Positions 57,984 to 64,000 of a DNA stretch of 64,000 bases are shown piece after piece. This DNA is from Hemicentrotus pulcherrimus (lineage: Eukaryota; Echinodermata; Echinoidea; Camarodonta; Strongylocentrotidae): contig BEXV01000055.1 in NCBI GenBank assembly GCA_003118195.1, positions 134,795 to 198,794 on the forward strand, in the 5' to 3' direction. Both the position numbers and the translations under genes were made by a program. The notes under the pieces are model-generated. The model had not been told where the DNA came from, did no database searches, and saw only the letters and a list, made by a program, of their open reading frames with translations. Numbering within the stretch: the stretch's first letter is position 1; the number at the start of each line of letters is the position of its first letter.

Positions 57984-59696
57984 GTAAGTAGCCGCACATT
58001 TCATCCATCACCAACGCAACACTTCATAAAATCATCCTCTCCCTGAGCTCGAGTGAGTAAATAAGTTCAGCCGTAATTCTCCGTGACCAAGCATCCATTA
58101 CGATCATTATGGAAATATCACTTGACCACCGCTGTCTGCTACGATCCTGATCCAGAAAATTACCAGAAAATCACTAACTTCCCTTTTGCCATGGTCATAG
58201 TCTCATGGGCTTGTTGAGTATGACTGTCTTTCTCTCGATCTAGCAGGTATTCTCCTAAAGCCTTATTAATGTCTAAATAGAGCCTAAATAGAGCTTCATT
58301 TTGGTATTATTTTTTTTTCAAGAGTCAATCTGGTTGGGCGGTCTTAGGGGAGGAAAACAGCCCCTTCCTGAGCCCTTTCAAGGGAAGGCTACCAGTAGTT
58401 AGTGAATCTCTTTTATTTTCTCCTCTATTGACGAGTCAGGAAGACTTAATGTCACTATGGAAAGTTCAATCTTGATAAACAGGGAAACATAATGAAGAAT
58501 TCTCTCAAAAATGGAAGGTGGACACTTCTGAAGGGTATATCAAAGATAAAGAGAGGGTCCCACACACTGACAAGTATATATGCTGCTTTGCGACATCATT
58601 CTTGCATTGATAAGTACTTGTCCAACATAAATGCCATAATTAATCATGATAACACTTGAAAGTGTCCATTGCAATTAAATATGATGAGAAAGCAAGATCA
58701 AAGTCAATATTGTGAAGAAAGAAATAAGAGGCCGCTTTTCATCAAGGGACATGCATTTTGATATATAAAAAGTGTTCCACTTTCTCTTCCACTCGAAAAA
58801 GAAAAAATGTACATGAATCCATTGAAGCTGGTTGTTCCTTTTATAGCAAGATGACCTTTGACCTCATTAACGTCTCAAGTACCGAATTAAAGACCATATA
58901 ACAAAGCACTGTTCAAAAATGCAAAACAAAGTAAAAGTTTCTCTGCAAATCACTGAAACTCAAAACACCACTTGCAAGCTCTTCCAAGTCCAGATAGCAC
59001 ATGACAGAACTCGCACTATATATAGAAATATTGAAGAAAAAAAAGAAAATTATTTTGAAGTCTCTGTTTAATCTATCAACTTGATTCTACTACAATGTAA
59101 TCTTCACTGCAAAGCATGCAAGATGTTTAACGAACTTAGTAACACTGGCTTCTACTTTATACATGTGCCTGTATAGTGGTTACTTTCAGCATCTGATATT
59201 CAAGATGGCTACACTTACTGGAGCAGTTCACGCACCAGTTCACCAGTTTTCTCCATCTCGTTCTATCAAGGGTCCATATGATAGGCCTTCGTTATTTCTG
59301 ACATTTGAGTTATGAGCTGAGGGTGTTCATATCAAGAAATAGGAGAATGACATGTCATATCGACTTATGATCCAAACCAAACATTCAAGAAGATTCTAGC
59401 TTTGAACGTTTAAGGACAGGGTACAAAATTAGATGAAACTGGTCGAGATTTTAATCTGCAAATTAAAAGAATGTGACAATATTAAAGAAAAAGGAAGGGG
59501 AAAGGAGGCATTGGTGTCAATTTCTTATCTCTTAGCCATTACTCAACTTGTGTACAAAAACTTGTTAAAGTTAGGTGAAAAATGTTTTAGAATTATAGTC
59601 ATTTATGAAATCTATTAATTAAAATCAAAGAAACATGATAATTGCATTTTCCACAAAAGCTGGATTCTTTCTCTTCAGTATTCATGCTCTAATTTC

Positions 59697-59745
59697 ACTT
59701 TCTTTCCTCTCCCACTCTTTCTCTCTCCTTCTCCACCCCCTCCCC

Positions 59746-59784
<39 letters not shown>

Positions 59785-59815
59785 TCTTACTCTCTTTCTC
59801 TGTTCAGTTTCCTCT
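59697..59815. repeat. (CT)n followed by (CA)n
   Basis: CT units at about 59740-59765 pass directly into about nine CA units (59766-59783) and back to CT-rich sequence. It lies upstream of SVIL exon 1. Confidence 0.93.
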
Positions 59816-62157
59816 CAACTAAACTCCAAAACCTATCTACCGGTACTTCTTTCTCAGATACTATGTAGTCTCATATACCAGCCACCCTCATAACATTAAA
59901 TCCAGAAATACAAATGCAATTGTTACCTTGGTGGTAAACAAAAAGAAAACTCTTTCGAAATGAAGGGCTCCAAGAACCAGACAACAACAAAATCAAGAGA
60001 TTTTCACAGAAATTCTCTCACCTAAAAGAAGATAAACATGGCAGAATGTATCTCATTTTTAAATTGTACACCCAACTGCAAATTTGCCAAGCAATTGTAA
60101 ACCCCTTTATTTGCAAGATGTCTGTTTATTCAATGGGCAACTGCAACACTGCCTTCAGAACTGAACACTGAAGAGATGTTTAAGCCGAAGATCAAACATT
60201 TCTGGTTTACATTTCTCATCCCAGGTATTAGTTAATCTACTAAAAAATGTGTCAAGTTTTCTACTGACCTTTGGAAACTCTCAATAAGATCAAGGGCCTG
60301 TTATGTACAGTCTCTTACAGTACGGACACCATGAAAATTAAAAAATTAAAATTGAAAAATGAAAAACAAATTTTCTAATATTTTTTTTCCTGCAAGAGTT
60401 GCAGGAAAATTAATAAGCACACAATGGTGACTGTGTGGGAGGGGGGGGGGGCTGACATATGTCAGCATATTATATATTCAACACATGGTAAATACTAGAA
60501 CCAGTTGTGATCAATGCAGTTATTATCATAAAATATAAACAAAACTTTCATAAATGTTTACAAACAAATGCAATTGTATTTTACATACAGACATAACATT
60601 TTTTTTTAAAGCAATATATGTATGCTTGTTTTTAATTTTACAACAAACATAGCCTATGGACTTTAGATTAATAAGTTTGTCTGAAATAAAGTTTCTTTAT
60701 CATTCACAAGGGAAAGGCCACTTGAGCGAGAAAATGTCTCATGTATTGTGGTCAACTAATAATAGATAAATAGTTAAATACAAGGCCACAAATTGGGTGG
60801 GGTACCCTGTCTATCCACCACCCCACCCCACCCCACCCAAGGCTAAAGCGCTGCACCCATCAACAGCCTAATACCCTAATACAAACTAACACCTCCACAA
60901 TAGATAATTGTTAGCCTCACATATTGTCCAGTCCTGTTCTACCCATCAATAAAACCCATCAAAATGCAATTAACCCGTTAGCATGATTAAAGGGTCACTG
61001 TCCTGTTTCCATTCAGCCAAAATGCTCAAGAAATCGTGAAAGAGATGGTCCTTCAGCTTGTATAGGAGGGTGTGATGACTTCAGTTATCTAATCAATATA
61101 TTTTATTTCTGGTCGTAAACAGCACTCCGTGAATTTTTCAAATAGCTATTATTTTATCTTCAGCATCTGTTCAATACAGTATCTATTTTAGTATTTTTTG
61201 CATTCTTTAATTTGTTTTTTGTGAAAATATGTCACTTTTTTAGTAAGTAGTAACAAAAAAAGTTTGTATTATACCCCCTTTATAACACACTAGAAGTATT
61301 GTATACAATAACTTACATGTATCACTGTTGAGTAAAACAAATTAGAGCCATTTTCCACTATCATTTCCTAACATATTCCTCTCTTTCACAAATAGTAAAA
61401 TTAATTTCAGATATCAAGGATTATAAGACAATGTGAATGCATACCTGCTCTAGCTCTGGATGCAAGAATTGAGAGGAAATTATTCATTAGTCCCCTGCTA
61501 TGTACACTCAAGATCCTCAGGGGAAAACTCTTTTTACAAGCACACCGGTCTTAGTCTACCAAAAGAAACACATTTAATTGTTAAAGGGAATTTAAGGTAT
61601 TTATGAATATTAAAAGAAATGTGAAAATTAAGCTGGACACTGCTCACTATAAAGAGATGCATTACAAACAAATTAGCAAGTCTCTCTTTCTTGTTGTTGC
61701 CATATCACAAATGAAAAAGAACAATTCCAACATAAACAGTTGAATATTTGTTTAGACTTCCTGAGTAATGATATAGTTTTTTAAAGTGATCTAACAGTAG
61801 TTTGGGTTCTGAATAACATCAGAATGGGGTCATCGGTTAATGCACTCATATTTCATTCAGCCAATATTAGTGTTCATTCTTTCCCATTGTTTGCGCCAAC
61901 CCCACACTTGGCAAATACAGGGTTAATCTTGCTAATCGAAAGTCTGAACCTGCAGACTAATACATTGATAGGGCGGCTAGACATTGATGATCTGGCTATA
62001 CAGGGTAATTAGGAAATCTGGCTCCTAATTGTGACCTTATCAGGACAAATTTGGATTTGGGTTCTGTTTCAAATGAGGAGGATTGACATATGTCTCTGGT
62101 GATTTGAGTTTAGAGACAAATCACACCCCTGTAGGAGAGCATCAAAGAGGGTAAAAT

Positions 62158-62186
62158 CATGGACCTAATTACTTAGTAGGTCCATG
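62158..62186. repeat. 29-bp interrupted palindrome CATGGACCTA-type
   Basis: CATGGACCTA and TAGGTCCATG flank ATTACTTAG. Its reverse complement begins CATGGACCTACTAAG, the exact 15 bases found alone at 37198-37212. It lies immediately before the purine-rich and GAT-rich tracts at 62.2-62.7 kb. Confidence 0.75.
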
Positions 62187-62333
62187 GTAAAATGAAGATG
62201 GTAATGATAGTGAATGAAGATAATGAAACAGTAGAGGGAAGAATGAGACAAAATGATGATGATGTTATTTTGATTTTGATGATAATTATGATAGTGATGA
62301 TGATCATGGAAAAGATGGTCATGGAGTTGGAGA

Positions 62334-62499
62334 CAATGCTGAGGAAGGGAGGGAGAAGAGGGGGAGGAGAAGGATGATGAAAAAGAAAAGAAGGGAAGAA
62401 GAGAAGAAGGAGAAGGATGGAGAGGAGAACGGAGAGGAGAACGGAGAAGGAGAAGGGAGAGGAGAAAAAAGAAGGTGGAAGAGGATAAGGAAGCAGATA

Positions 62500-62539
<40 letters not shown>

Positions 62540-62700
62540 GTGATGGTGATGGTGAGGATGAGGGTGGTGATGGTGACGATGATGATTACAATAATGATGA
62601 CGATTATGATGATGATGATGATGATGATGGTGATGATGATTACAATAATGATGACGACTATGATGATGGTGATGATGACAGTGATCATGAGCAATTACAA
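62334..62700. repeat. Purine tract followed by (GAT)n microsatellite
   Basis: 62334-62495 is almost pure A/G on the plus strand (gaagaaggagaagg, ggagaggagaacgg repeats), then GATGAT units run to about 62700. A block with ttacaataatgatgacga is duplicated about 56 bases apart inside the second part. Acidic frames across it are repeat artefacts. Confidence 0.93.
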
Positions 62701-64000
62701 TGTTGATAAAAACCATGATGATGATAAAAGATTATGAATTCTGATCTGGATGCTCAGTGAGGTAATGCACCACTATCAGTGAACTGCACAGTTAATGAAT
62801 GAATGCCTCATTAAATCATGACATACAAAATCAAGTGCTTAGGAGACCCAGGGCCTTTGCTAATAAACTTGACCACTCAACAAACCTCGCAAATTATCCT
62901 GGACATATTAAAGTATTCTTCCAGATGACAGATGAATGGGGACATGATGCATTCCATGGGAGTTAATGAAGGCAGAGTGCATCTTGGTTTCCATTCACAA
63001 CAAGCTAAGCCCTCCTTTGGGTCATTGGTTTTGAATCAATCTTAGATCTAGTAATTTGCATTCTGAAGTTTTTTGTTCATATTTTCCGATAAATGTTTGA
63101 GAAAAGGAGCCAGAAGACTTGGTGGAAGTGGGGGGGGGGCAGGATTTGTAGCCTAGGCTTTTCTTTCAAAAAAAAAAAAGTGTCCTCCAGGAAACAGATA
63201 TAAAACTTTTCCCTGTTTCACAACGTAATTGTTCAATATACAATGTATGCATTCCATTGAGAACAGCATATGTGGTGAAAATAGTGATACCGAATCTTAC
63301 CAAATGCATTCAAAACGTAAAGAAATTCCAGGATGATGGAAAAACTTATTGTCTCAAAAAATACAATGGCCAACCTTGTAAAGTGTAAAGATGGCCGACT
63401 TTACACTTCTTAAAATCTCAAAGTGCCCATGACCTTGGTTCAATCACCTGCTGCTACCTTTACAACACATGGGTTACATTTAATGCCAAGCCCATTGAAA
63501 CTCAAGATCAATATAAATATATATGTTACTTCGAGAATTCAACCCCTAACCTTCCCCAAATAGTTAACCCGTCGACTTCTGAAATCTATCATTCCCCTCA
63601 GAACTAGCCAATTCCAAAATGATGGCAAGGAATTTAAAATTTTCAGTTCCGATGCATCTTTATGCAATGAACTTGAAAATGCAACTAACCTTACCAAAAT
63701 GCCCAGGGCAACTCAGCCAAATTCTCCTGAGCCACTCAAATTTTTGCAAGTCAAATGCAGCTCCGAAAATAGCCTCCAGAAAATAGAAAGGTGAGGTACA
63801 AAAGGGATGCCAGGAATATCCAAGGCAATACCACCATGCTGTATGTAGATTGCGTGTACAGCTGGTGTTAATAGGACTTTCTATTGCATGGTTACATGTA
63901 TGTCCTCAAGTGGTTGAATCGTACATTCATTTATTTCAAATTGCAGAGGAAAAGTGTAAAAGAATCTAACCAAAATGGTTTTCATATGTCTTTTTTCATA

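Larger units (their letters stand above)
55282..64000. other. Upstream flank of SVIL
   Basis: 8.7 kb with no recognised gene. It may hold an untranslated first exon and promoter. It contains gtgtgaacg and cgttcacac arms near 56518 and 56557, the plus-strand exon candidate at 57.9 kb, CT/CA and GAT microsatellites, CCCCA units at 60820 and the palindrome gctgacatatgtcagc at 60.45 kb. Confidence 0.6.

Noticed and set aside
62165..62737. Asp-rich, His-rich and Met-rich frames
   Set aside because: Artefacts of the purine tract and GAT repeat, with no splice sites or homology.
1..64000. CRISPR arrays, tRNA, rRNA, bacterial operons
   Set aside because: None seen; the splice-site structure and repeats are those of an animal genome.

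Overview
This window looks like part of an animal nuclear genome, most likely a marine deuterostome such as a sea urchin. It is A+T-rich, has long introns, many microsatellites, SINE-like tails and short inverted-repeat transposons, and the palindrome TACATGTA recurs throughout. The species assignment is inference; the metazoan assignment is firm. No rRNA, tRNA, CRISPR array or bacterial operon was seen.

One gene dominates. On the minus strand, from about 55.3 kb down to 9.1 kb, lies the 5' portion of a supervillin (SVIL) gene. I joined 14 coding exons by hand. Each junction has an AG acceptor and a GT donor, and the reading-frame phase agrees across all 13 junctions. Together they give 5,552 coding bases, about 1,850 residues. 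Recognition rests on two supervillin signatures: the basic helix AARIARYKEQRRRELAEKYG (exon 4) and the paired modules SLSEKM..F followed by RF.TQP[VI]T (exon 13). The gelsolin-like repeats and villin headpiece expected at the C-terminus are not in the window, so the gene should continue beyond position 1.

Layout along the minus strand: 64-55.3 kb is upstream sequence with microsatellites and one weak plus-strand exon candidate. Exon 1 (55.3 kb) encodes a hydrophobic, transmembrane-like N-terminus. Exons 2-4 (50.5-40.7 kb) encode a Ser-rich linker and the first supervillin signature. A 90-base exon at 35.8 kb may be a cassette or an alternative start. Two short exons with their own ATG (33.1 and 26.6 kb) could start isoforms without the membrane segment. 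Exons 6-9 (23.8-17.2 kb) are charged and Ser/Arg-rich. Exon 10 carries about 15 SPEKK-type repeats. Exons 11-14 carry coiled, acidic and supervillin-module sequence. From 9.1 kb to 1 no secure exon is visible.

The introns hold at least five non-autonomous DNA transposon families: three with TTAA ends, one hAT-like copy with an intact 8-bp target duplication, and one with TA ends. They also hold SINE remnants, a diverged three-copy tandem repeat with a conserved POU-type palindrome, and a 344-base assembly gap next to a 124-bp-period repeat. The most interesting biology is the supervillin N-terminus: a predicted membrane-anchored isoform, several possible starts converging on exon 6, and an SPEKK array that I do not know from vertebrate supervillin.
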